Assembly (NCBI GenBank): GCA_027328825.1
Contig: DAHWTK010000082.1
Coordinates: forward strand, 1 to 7,916
Reading direction: 5' to 3'
Source of the DNA: Nitrospirota bacterium
GTDB taxonomy: Bacteria > Nitrospirota > JACRHJ01
DNA length: 7,916 bases
The position numbers and the translations under genes are program-made. The notes under the pieces were generated by a model. It was not told where the DNA came from and made no database searches. It saw nothing but the letters and a program-made list of their open reading frames with translations. Below, piece by piece: positions 1-7,100 of this stretch (its first letter is position 1; each line of letters starts with the position of its first letter).

Positions 1-993
1 GACTGCCGCGTTATGCTGGGCAAGATCGCTTGAGAAGTAGTGCGTGCCGTCGTTTTTCGAGACGAAATAGAGATAATTTACCTTCGCAGGGTAAAGCGCG
101 GCGATTATGGACGGCTTGCCGGGATTTGCAATTGGGCCGGGCGGAAGGCCTTTGTAGACATAGGTGTTGTATGGGTCTTTGAAGCGCAGGTCACTGCGGG
201 TCAGGTTGCCGTCCCATTTCCTGTGCCGTTCGAGGGCGTAGATGACGCAAGGGTCGCACTGAAGCGGCATATTTAGCTTCAGGCGGTTATGAAAAACGGC
301 TGAGATGAGGAGCCGCTCGGAGTCAAGATTAGCCTCACGCTCGATAAGCGATGCGAGCGTAATCGCCTGAAGCTCCGTCATGCCGAGTTCGGCGGCTCTC
401 GCCTTGAGGTCGGAATTAAACACCTCGTGGTATTTCGAGACCATCTGCCTGAGGATGCCATCCAGGGTTATGCCCTTCGGGAAGTAATATGTTGCGGGAA
501 ACAGGAAGCCTTCCAGACTGTCTCCGGGAAGCCCCAGGCTATGAACGAACTGCGGGTCCGTGGCTTTTTTCAGGAAATCGGCCTTTGTCGTAAGCCCGGT
601 CGCCGCTACGGCCCCGGCTATCTGTTCCATCTCGTAGCCTTCCGGGATTACCACCTGGTATTCGATAATCTTGCCCATTCGGAGCATGAGCAGGACGTTC
701 AGGGGCTTCATCCCGGTATCGAAGGAGTAAAATCCCGCCCGTATTTTCCTTGTCGCGCCAAGGAGCTTGCCGAGGATGATAAATGTCCGGCGGTCTGATA
801 TGATACCTTCTTTTTTAAGCTCCGCCGCTACGCTTTTGAAGCTTGCGCCTTCCTGCACGAGCACCTCACGATAGACCTTTACGGGCGAGGCCGGACGCAT
901 GAGGAACAGGGCGACATGCACCCCGAACACGAAAACAGCCGCAAGGAGCAGGAATGAAACTACCCTCAAAGAGACCGGAAGTCTTAGTCTCAT
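1..993 (-). CDS. mltG: Endolytic murein transglycosylase MltG (YceG family), C-terminus cut by window edge
   Basis: This inner-membrane lytic transglycosylase cuts nascent peptidoglycan glycan strands and is thought to set their length by releasing the growing chain. I translated it directly from the minus strand: 331 codons are open to the window edge with no stop. Residues 1-8 are basic, 9-32 form one membrane helix, and about 38-85 match the LysM-like N-terminal region. The YceG catalytic domain follows, with the motif LIERE at 216-220; Glu218 is the likely catalytic acid. The signature SAVFHNRL (231-238), the CDP/VIYAL stretch (247-254), DPYNTY (273-278) and GLPPGPIANPG (282-292) follow. 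Family members are about 340 residues long, so only a handful of residues are missing. The ATG at 993 is supported by GAGGTG at 1002-1007, eight bases upstream. It starts 34 bp after the preceding isomerase gene and is probably co-transcribed with it. Family assignment is very secure. Confidence 0.96.
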   Translation of the reverse strand, partial: MRLRLPVSLRVVSFLLLAAVFVFGVHVALFLMRPASPVKVYREVLVQEGASFKSVAAELKKEGIISDRRTFIILGKLLGATRKIRAGFYSFDTGMKPLNVLLMLRMGKIIEYQVVIPEGYEMEQIAGAVAATGLTTKADFLKKATDPQFVHSLGLPGDSLEGFLFPATYYFPKGITLDGILRQMVSKYHEVFNSDLKARAAELGMTELQAITLASLIEREANLDSERLLISAVFHNRLKLNMPLQCDPCVIYALERHRKWDGNLTRSDLRFKDPYNTYVYKGLPPGPIANPGKPSIIAALYPAKVNYLYFVSKNDGTHYFSSDLAQHNAAV

Positions 994-1027
994 GGCCTTT
1001 ACACCTCGATTTTAAAGCGAAATTCCT

Positions 1028-1987
1028 TCATATCCGGCTTAGCAGAGAATAATTTATATGCACAGTTGTCCTTGCCTGAAGCCCGGCATTCCATTTCCTG
1101 AACGTCTTTTCCCCGAATGCCCTTGAGAGGGCCGTAACCGCCTCTGCTTCCGCCTCCTGCCGTGAGGGAGGCCCGGCAGTCCTTATGCCCTCCACCCTGA
1201 AGATATGATAGCCGTAAAGAGTTTTTATTATACCACTTGTCGCACCCTTTTTCAGCCTCCATATCACGGATTCGAACTCCGGCGGCATCTCGCCGCGCCC
1301 GACCCAGCCCAGGTCTCCGCCGCCCGCCGCATCCGGGGAAAGGGACCACTTCCTTGCGAGAGCGGCAAAATCCGAGCCGCGCCTGAGCTCAGAGAGTATT
1401 TCCCTGGCCTCCCTGGGCGATTCCACGACTATCTGCCGGACGTGCAACCGCTCCTCTTTCCTGAACTTTTTTAGGTTGTCCCGGAGGTATGCCTCCACCT
1501 GCGCCCGCGTAACCTTTACCCGCGAGTATACCTGCGAGGACAGGAGCTTTTCGATTATAATATCCTTTTTTGCCTCGCTGCGATAGTCCTCCACCGTCAT
1601 GCCCTGCTGTTTAAGCATATCGTCAAAAGACTTGCCGTAACCAGCGCTTTCCTTGCGAACCCTGTCATCAACCTCTGCGGGAGTTACGGTAATATCAAGC
1701 CGCCGGGCTTCGTTTAAATACATCTCTTCCTGTATCATGCGCGAGAGCAGGTCAATCTTGGCCGCTTCCGAGGCGTTATCGCCGGAGATGGTTTCAAAAT
1801 CCGGCTTAAGCGAGGCGATTTTCTTCTTGAACTGGGGCAGGGTAATAGGAACGCCGTCGACAGTTGCGAGGGCTGGTGGAAAGGTTTCCGCCCTGGTGCA
1901 CCCGACCGTGAGCACGACCAGGGCGGTTATAGCGATTCTTTTAATGCTTCCGGCAGCCAATTTCTTCCGCTCCGGGGCCGGTTTCAA
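1028..1987 (-). CDS. SurA/PpiC-type peptidyl-prolyl isomerase-like lipoprotein (isomerase 1), TTG start
   Basis: This is a 319-residue periplasmic foldase or chaperone of the SurA/PrsA type. Residues 15-29 are a short hydrophobic signal ending in LTVGC. Cys30 is the probable lipidated residue, although the lipobox is not ideal; Thr follows it, so outer-membrane sorting is likely. A SurA_N-like helical domain covers about 38-175. The single rotamase domain (about 179-280) contains GGGDLGWVGRGEMPPEF (222-238) and YGYHIFRV (268-275). The usual SHIL motif reads RQIV (184-187), so the first active-site His is Gln185; isomerase activity may be reduced and the protein may act mainly as a chaperone. 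The TTG at 1987 is the first possible start: an in-frame TAA, which ends the previous gene, lies only two codons upstream. No strong ribosome site precedes it, which suggests translational coupling. It is the most divergent of the three isomerases. Confidence 0.93.
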   Translation of the reverse strand: MKPAPERKKLAAGSIKRIAITALVVLTVGCTRAETFPPALATVDGVPITLPQFKKKIASLKPDFETISGDNASEAAKIDLLSRMIQEEMYLNEARRLDITVTPAEVDDRVRKESAGYGKSFDDMLKQQGMTVEDYRSEAKKDIIIEKLLSSQVYSRVKVTRAQVEAYLRDNLKKFRKEERLHVRQIVVESPREAREILSELRRGSDFAALARKWSLSPDAAGGGDLGWVGRGEMPPEFESVIWRLKKGATSGIIKTLYGYHIFRVEGIRTAGPPSRQEAEAEAVTALSRAFGEKTFRKWNAGLQARTTVHINYSLLSRI

Positions 1988-1993
1988 CTTGCT

Positions 1994-2890
1994 TTATTGC
2001 GCCGGCACCACCGCCGGCACAGGCGCAAGGTTTACGCTTCCCAGGTTCTGGAGATTCTGCGTAATCTTGGCCTTTGCCCGCAACTCCTTGACATAACTTT
2101 CAAAAAGATCTTCCTTCCTCTTCTCCGCAATCTGCTCTTTCAGGACGTCCTTTATCGCGGCGAAATCACTCTCCTGGGCGGGTTTTTTGTCCGTAACCTT
2201 CATTATGTGGTAGCCGAACTGGCTCTGGACTACTCCGCTTACCTCGCCCGGTTTGAGCTTGAATGCGGTATCTTTCAGGGATGCGGAGCCGAACTGCGCC
2301 CAACTGACCCAGCCTAAGTCTCCGCCTTTGTCCTTTGTTTTGTCGTCGAGGGAGTATTGTTTCGCCAGGGCCGAAAATTTCTGCCCCGCCTTGAGCTTCG
2401 CCAGTATGTCGGTGGCCTCCTGCTCCGTCGGGACAAGTATATGGCTTATCCTTACCGAACCCAGGTTTGCCTTGTTCTGCTCGAAATAGGCCTTTGCGTC
2501 CTGGTCGGTTACGTTCACCTTGTCGAGGACTTCCTTTTTCACAAACTGGCCGAGAAGGAGCGTATCCTTAAGCCTCTCCAGGTCTGCGACGATTTTTGGG
2601 TCCTTGTCCATGCCCATGTCGATGGCCTTCTGGACGATAAGCTGTTTATCCTCGATATTCTCAAGGAACTTCTGCTTGTTCTTCGGGTCCTTGAGCGCGG
2701 CTACGGCATAGGGGTTCAGCGCCGCCGCCTCGGCCTTGAAGTCGTTCGCCGTGATGTTCGTCCCGTTTACCACCGCAAGCACCGACGAGTTGTCGTTTGC
2801 CGCCCCCGGCTGTCCTCCTTTTTTCGCACATGCGGCAAGGGCAAAAACAGCCGCGCATACCGCGATAGCTATACTGAGTTTTTTCGACAT
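1994..2890 (-). CDS. PpiC/PrsA-like peptidyl-prolyl isomerase lipoprotein (isomerase 2)
   Basis: This is a 298-residue lipid-anchored parvulin-type isomerase predicted to assist folding of exported proteins. The N-terminus MSKKL plus a hydrophobic stretch ends in the classic lipobox LAAC (18-21). Cys21 is followed by Ala, so outer-membrane sorting is likely. A Gly/Asn-rich spacer leads to VVNGTNIT (40-47) and a SurA_N-like helical domain to about 130. The rotamase domain spans about 146-235, with all expected motifs: ISHILV (148-153), KGGDLGWV (188-195) and FGYHIMKV (225-232). Both active-site histidines are present, so it should be catalytically competent. A helical C-terminal region with a hydrophobic Pro/Val tail closes the protein. 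I chose the ATG at 2890 because GGGAG lies five bases upstream; an in-frame ATG at 2902 would add only four residues. It lies 95 bp after isomerase 3 and six bases before isomerase 1. Confidence 0.95.
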   Translation of the reverse strand: MSKKLSIAIAVCAAVFALAACAKKGGQPGAANDNSSVLAVVNGTNITANDFKAEAAALNPYAVAALKDPKNKQKFLENIEDKQLIVQKAIDMGMDKDPKIVADLERLKDTLLLGQFVKKEVLDKVNVTDQDAKAYFEQNKANLGSVRISHILVPTEQEATDILAKLKAGQKFSALAKQYSLDDKTKDKGGDLGWVSWAQFGSASLKDTAFKLKPGEVSGVVQSQFGYHIMKVTDKKPAQESDFAAIKDVLKEQIAEKRKEDLFESYVKELRAKAKITQNLQNLGSVNLAPVPAVVPAQ

Positions 2891-2895
2891 CTTCT

Positions 2896-2900
2896 CTCCC
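2896..2900 (-). promoter_or_regulatory. Ribosome binding site deciding the start of isomerase 2
   Basis: The minus strand reads GGGAG here, with a five-base spacer to the ATG at 2890. The alternative in-frame ATG at 2902 overlaps this site and has only a weaker GGGG run further upstream. This supports the shorter protein. Confidence 0.6.
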
Positions 2901-2985
2901 ATCGTTGATATTCGCCCCTTGTGGGCAATTTCTCCTGAGTCAGAAACGGCGCGAGTCAGGCGCTCGAAGGCCAGAGCCCCGCCGG

Positions 2986-4044
2986 TTATTTAGTGGGCGA
3001 CTCCTTGCCCTTTGCCGCCGGGGAACCGGTTTCCGGGGCCGCTTCAGACGCTGCGGGCGCAGGCTCGCTCCCGGCGCCGGATAGCGCGGTATCGTTTATC
3101 TTTATGTCCGCAGATTTCTTAAGTTTTGCGAGTAGATCGTCGTACGCTTTCTTCTGCTTGTCCTGCATGAGCTTCTGCTTTATGACTTCCTTTACCTTGT
3201 CAAGGGGCCTTATGGACGCGGCCTTCTTGCCGGTGAGCTTTATTATATGCCAGCCGAACTTCGTTTTTACCGGCTCGGAAACGTCGCCTACCTTCTTAAG
3301 CGCGAAGGCGGCTTTCTCGAAATCCGGGTCCATCATACCCTTGCCGAACCAGCCGAGGTTCCCGCCGCGCGATGCGCTCGGGTCAGTGGATTTTTCCTTT
3401 GCAAGCTTTTTGAACGACTCGCCCTTGTCGAGATCCGCCTTTATGGCCTTTGCCTCCGCCTCCGTCGCCACGAGTATATGGCTCGCCTTCACCTGCTCGC
3501 CGACCTTGAACTGGTCTTTGTTTTTGTTGTAGTAGTCCTTCACCTCTTCCGGAGTCACATTTATCTTGTCCATGGCCTCCTTGCGCAGGTAGAGGGTCGA
3601 GAGCACCTGCTTCTTGAAGAGGGCCTCCTGCTTTTTCATCATCTCAATCGCCTGCTTGTAGTCCGAGTCTTTCTCAAGACCGGCTTTCTTGCCAGCCTGC
3701 GAGAAGAGCATCATATCAATGAGCTTTCCGAGTATCACCTTCTTCAGCGCCGGGTTATCCTGCTGCTGGACCATACCCTGGGCCGCGCCCTGCTGCATGA
3801 TCATGTCTATCGTGTCAGAGGTAACCTTCTCGCCGTTTACGGTGGCGACGGTATGGGGTTTCTTTTCCGCCTTGGCGGTGTTTTCTTTTGCGGGGGCGGC
3901 CTTATCTTTCTTGTCTGCCTTTACGGCAACCTGTGCAGGTTTTTTTGCCGCAGATTGACCGGAGCCGGAGTCGCCCGCGAAGGCGGCCTGGCAAACGAAC
4001 GTCATCATGCCCGCAAGCGTCAAAGCCAGTGCGAACTTCTTCAT
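2986..4044 (-). CDS. Periplasmic PpiC-type peptidyl-prolyl isomerase (isomerase 3)
   Basis: This is a 352-residue exported parvulin-type isomerase and the first gene of the envelope cluster. The signal peptide MKKFALAL...AAFA is probably cut after Ala23 by signal peptidase I. There is no lipobox, so unlike its two neighbours it should be soluble in the periplasm. Residues 31-63 form a Lys/Ala-rich low-complexity linker. VATVNGEKVTSDTI (66-79) opens the SurA_N-like helical domain (to about 165). The rotamase domain covers about 185-275, with ASHILV (187-192), RGGNLGWFGKG (226-236) and FGWHIIKL (263-270). Both active-site histidines are present. The tail from about 320 is rich in Ala, Pro and Glu and looks disordered. 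The start at 4044 is chosen over an upstream in-frame ATG at 4116 because AAGGAG lies nine bases before it and a signal peptide begins exactly there. A probable promoter precedes it at the end of mfd. Confidence 0.95.
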   Translation of the reverse strand: MKKFALALTLAGMMTFVCQAAFAGDSGSGQSAAKKPAQVAVKADKKDKAAPAKENTAKAEKKPHTVATVNGEKVTSDTIDMIMQQGAAQGMVQQQDNPALKKVILGKLIDMMLFSQAGKKAGLEKDSDYKQAIEMMKKQEALFKKQVLSTLYLRKEAMDKINVTPEEVKDYYNKNKDQFKVGEQVKASHILVATEAEAKAIKADLDKGESFKKLAKEKSTDPSASRGGNLGWFGKGMMDPDFEKAAFALKKVGDVSEPVKTKFGWHIIKLTGKKAASIRPLDKVKEVIKQKLMQDKQKKAYDDLLAKLKKSADIKINDTALSGAGSEPAPAASEAAPETGSPAAKGKESPTK

Positions 4045-4053
4045 GCAGCTTTT

Positions 4054-4059
4054 CTCCTT
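4054..4059 (-). promoter_or_regulatory. Ribosome binding site deciding the start of isomerase 3
   Basis: The minus strand reads AAGGAG, nine bases before the ATG at 4044. This, together with the signal peptide, rejects the 24-residue upstream extension. That extension would have to be translated through the hairpin at 4083-4107. Confidence 0.75.
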
Positions 4060-4070
4060 GTTTTTCCCGT

Positions 4071-4107
4071 TAATTAAATAAAGCAGGACTCCTCCGCGGA
4101 ACCCTGC
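4071..4107 (-). terminator. GC-rich hairpin with T-rich tail between mfd and isomerase 3
   Basis: On the minus strand, 4107 to 4083 can fold into a 10-bp stem with a five-base GCGGA loop. The arms are GCAGGGTTCC and GGAGTCCTGC, with two G-U pairs. The tail TTTATTTAATTA (4082-4071) follows directly. It sits 32 bases after the mfd stop, so it may be an intrinsic terminator for mfd, though a weak one because the T run is interrupted. The predicted promoter at 4128-4156 lies upstream of it, so the hairpin would also be in the 5' untranslated leader of isomerase 3 and could act as an attenuator or RNA-stabilising element instead. Confidence 0.5.
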
Positions 4108-4127
4108 CCAGTTCAAAACATCCCATA

Positions 4128-4156
4128 TTTATAACATGTTATGCAAGCGCTTTCAA
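4128..4156 (-). promoter_or_regulatory. Predicted sigma70-type promoter for the isomerase-mltG unit
   Basis: Reading the minus strand, a -35 box TTGAAA (4151-4156) and a -10 box TATAAA (4128-4133) are separated by exactly 17 bases. Each box matches the consensus at five of six positions. A TG dinucleotide one base before the -10 gives an extended -10 as well. The -35 box lies inside the last codons of mfd and the mfd stop is in the spacer. Transcription would start near 4121, leaving a leader of about 77 bases before the ATG at 4044. This is a prediction from pattern only. Confidence 0.6.
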
Positions 4157-7100
4157 GCTGTTTTTTATCTCGCGGAACTGCGAGTCCCAATCTGTCGGTT
4201 TCCTTATAAATACAGTATAATCAGGCACATATCTCGCTTTTCCGCGATTTTGGTTAAGAAAGGCTATAAGCTTATCCGAAGAGATATTCGTCCCGGCGGT
4301 AAAGGTTATTTTTATTTCCGAGGGCAGAAGCCTTATCCCGGCCGCCCTGAGTCCCCTGGCCAGGACTTTTATCTCCATCACTTCAAGGAGCCTCCTTACG
4401 GGCCCGGACGGCTCCCCGTAGCGGTCTTGAAGCTCGTCTCTCAAGTCGGCAAGCTCTTCCGTGGTCTTCGCGCTTGAGAGTCTTTTATATATCCCCAGCC
4501 TGTGGGCTGTATCCGGGACATAACTCTCCGGGATGAAAGCGGAAACCTGGAGGTCGAGCGCCGGGTCTGTCTCCTCGGTAGTCTCTTCGCCCTTCAGCTC
4601 GCGCACCGCCTGTTCGAGCATGTGCGTATAAAGCTCGAAGCCGACCGCGGCGATATGTCCGGACTGCTCGGCGCCGAGGATATTTCCCGCGCCTCTTATT
4701 TCAAGGTCGTGCAGGGCGAGCTTGAAGCCCGCGCCAAGCTCGGATAGCTCCGAGAGCACCCGGAGGCGCTTTATGGCCGTCTCGTTCAAAGCGTCTTCGT
4801 CGCCCGGCACGAGGAGATACGCATACGCCCGGCGGTTACTGCGGCCCACCCTGCCCCGGAGCTGGTAGAGGTCTGCCAGGCCGAAGCGGTCAGCCCTGTC
4901 GATGATTATGGTATTCGCCGACGGTATGTCGAGGCCGGATTCCACAATCGAAGTCGTAAGCAGGATGTCATATTCTCCCTTGATGAACCTGCCCATTACA
5001 TCCTCAAGCGCGTCTTCTTTCATTCGCCCGTGCGCGACGCCTATGCTCGCTTCCGGAACGATCTGTCTCAGGACGCTTCCGACGGCGAATATGCTGTCGA
5101 TGCGGTTATGCACGAAGAACACCTGCCCGCCGCGGGATAGCTCCCGGCGTATTGCTTCCCGGATTATGGAGTTGTCGAAACGCGCAACGACCGTCTTTAT
5201 CGGCTGGCGCTCAGGAGGAGGCGTCTCTATTATCGAGAGGTCCCGTATGCCGGTAATGGAGAGGTTCAGCGTCCGGGGTATCGGCGTAGCCGTCAGGGTA
5301 AGGACGTCGAGGGATTTTTTCAGTTGTTTAAGCTTCTCCTTGTGCGCCACGCCGAAACGATGCTCCTCGTCCACGACCAACAGGCCCAGGTCCCTGAACG
5401 CTATATCCTTCTGGAGGAGCCGGTGCGTGCCGATTACTATGTCCACCGAGCCGCCTGCGATTCCCTCTTTTATCTCCTTCACCCTTTCCTTCGGCGTGAA
5501 TCGGGACAGCATCTCGACTTGCACCGGGAATGCGGCAAGCCTCCTGGTAAACGTCTCGTGGTGCTGGTCTGCAAGAAGGGTGGTGGGCACGAGCACCGCC
5601 GCCTGTTTGCCGTCGAGGACTACCTTGAACGCTGCCCGGACGGCCACCTCCGTCTTGCCGTATCCCACGTCCCCGCATACCAGCCTGTCCATCGGGTGCG
5701 GTTCCATGAGGTCTTTCTTTACGTCCTCAATCGCGCGCGCCTGGTCGGGCGTTTCCTCGTATTCGAACGACGCCTCCATCTCGCGGTACAGATGGTCGTC
5801 TTCGCCGTAGGCGTGTCCGGGCGCGACGGAGCGTTTTGCATAAAGCTCCAGGAGTTCTCCGGCCATCTCGCGCACGGCGGCCTTCGCCCTCGTCTTTGCG
5901 CGCTCCCAGCCGATGCCTCCAAGCTTCTCAAGGGACGGCGCCGCGCCCTCCGAGCCTATATATTTCTGAACCTTGTGAAGCTCGTCCACAGGTACGTAAA
6001 GTCTGTCCGAACCGGCGTAGACAACTTCGAGAAAATCTCCCTCGACGCCCATCAGGGCCAGGCGCCTGAGTCCCATGTATCGGCCTATGCCGTTGTCGAT
6101 ATGCACGACATAATCCCCGGCCTTAAGCTCCGATAGCGATGTCAGGAACCGTTCTATCTTCGCTCCCGCGGGTTTTCTCGCCGCCCTTTTGTCCGTGGCC
6201 TGCCTGCCGACCGATGCCGGTTTGCCGGCTTCCCCGAATATCTCGGTGGATGCAATAAAGGCGAGTCCGGTCGAATGACCGGCTTCGGCGCTGTCCACTA
6301 AAAATCCCGATTCGAGGTTTCCCGGGGTTATCCTTACAGAACCCGCTCCGGTTTCAGGGCTGAGTACCGGTTTGCCCATGACCGCCGGTATGCCGTGCTC
6401 GGCGAAAATCTCTTTAAGGCGCTCCGCCTGACCCATTGTGAACGGCACGACGTTAATAGCCCTGCCGTGCATAAGGTCTTTCAGGTTGCGGCAGAAAATG
6501 GTAATCGGCGTCCTGGGCCGGTCCTCCGGCCAGGGTTCCGAGGTTCGGGCCGCCTCCCTGAGCCTGAGGCTTTCTATTGAACGGATATTATACTGAAATT
6601 GAGAGTGTCTATCCCCGGTAGAACTGCCAAGCGACAGGGACTCGGAGTATATTGAAGTCAGGTTATCGGTCAGACCCTTAAGCTCGTCCGACGTCATATA
6701 CAGTTCGGATGGACTCTGCATTTTATTATCCATGCCGGGGCCTGCGAGTCCCCGCCCGGTTCCCCGGACGCTACGGCTATAAGACTTTGCCCCGGCGCCG
6801 ATTGCCTCCTCATACGCCGAAAAGGCCCGCGCCTCGAACCCCCCGGCCTCGGCGAATATGCGCCCCGGCTCGTCCATGAACAGGACGGGATGCTCCGGAA
6901 AGTAATCGAAGATTGTAGCAGGAAGCGCCGATGGAGCCGGTTTATCGGTCGGGGCCGGTCTACCGGTTGAGGCCGGTCTACCGGTTGAGGCCGGTCTACC
7001 GGTTGAGGCCGGTCTACCGGTTGAGGCCGGTCTACCGGTTGAGGCGGCTCGAGCCGCCTCCTCTCTGGCGGGCATAGCCTCGATTTCATCCAGTTCGCCC

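Noticed and set aside
999..1349. Minus-strand open frame of 116 codons overlapping the end of isomerase 1 and reaching mltG
   Set aside because: I considered it as a frameshifted extension. However, the isomerase frame stays intact through its rotamase motifs to its own stop, and this frame shows no domain.
2937..2959. Direct repeat GAGTCAG twice (2937-2943 and 2953-2959) in the gap between isomerases 3 and 2, plus a loose GC hairpin at 2961-2985
   Set aside because: Two 7-base copies 16 bases apart without an associated promoter are easily chance. The hairpin has a bulged stem and no T run, so it is neither a convincing operator nor a terminator.
3247..4077. Plus-strand open frame of 276 codons opposite isomerase 3
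   Set aside because: It is the complement of a well-supported isomerase gene. The product is Leu/Arg/His-rich without domains or a ribosome site.
4045..4116. Longer isomerase 3 starting at the ATG at 4116
   Set aside because: The extra 24 residues would bury the signal peptide and run through the leader hairpin. The AAGGAG before 4044 gives a clear start.
4902..5810. Long open frame on the plus strand (302 codons)
   Set aside because: It is antisense to the helicase core of mfd, whose motifs are intact. Its translation is rich in Ser/Arg with no recognisable domain, as expected for a shadow frame in GC-rich coding sequence.
6935..7042. CRISPR-like array
   Set aside because: The 18-bp units are directly adjacent with no unique spacers and lie in frame within a conserved gene, so this is a coding minisatellite.
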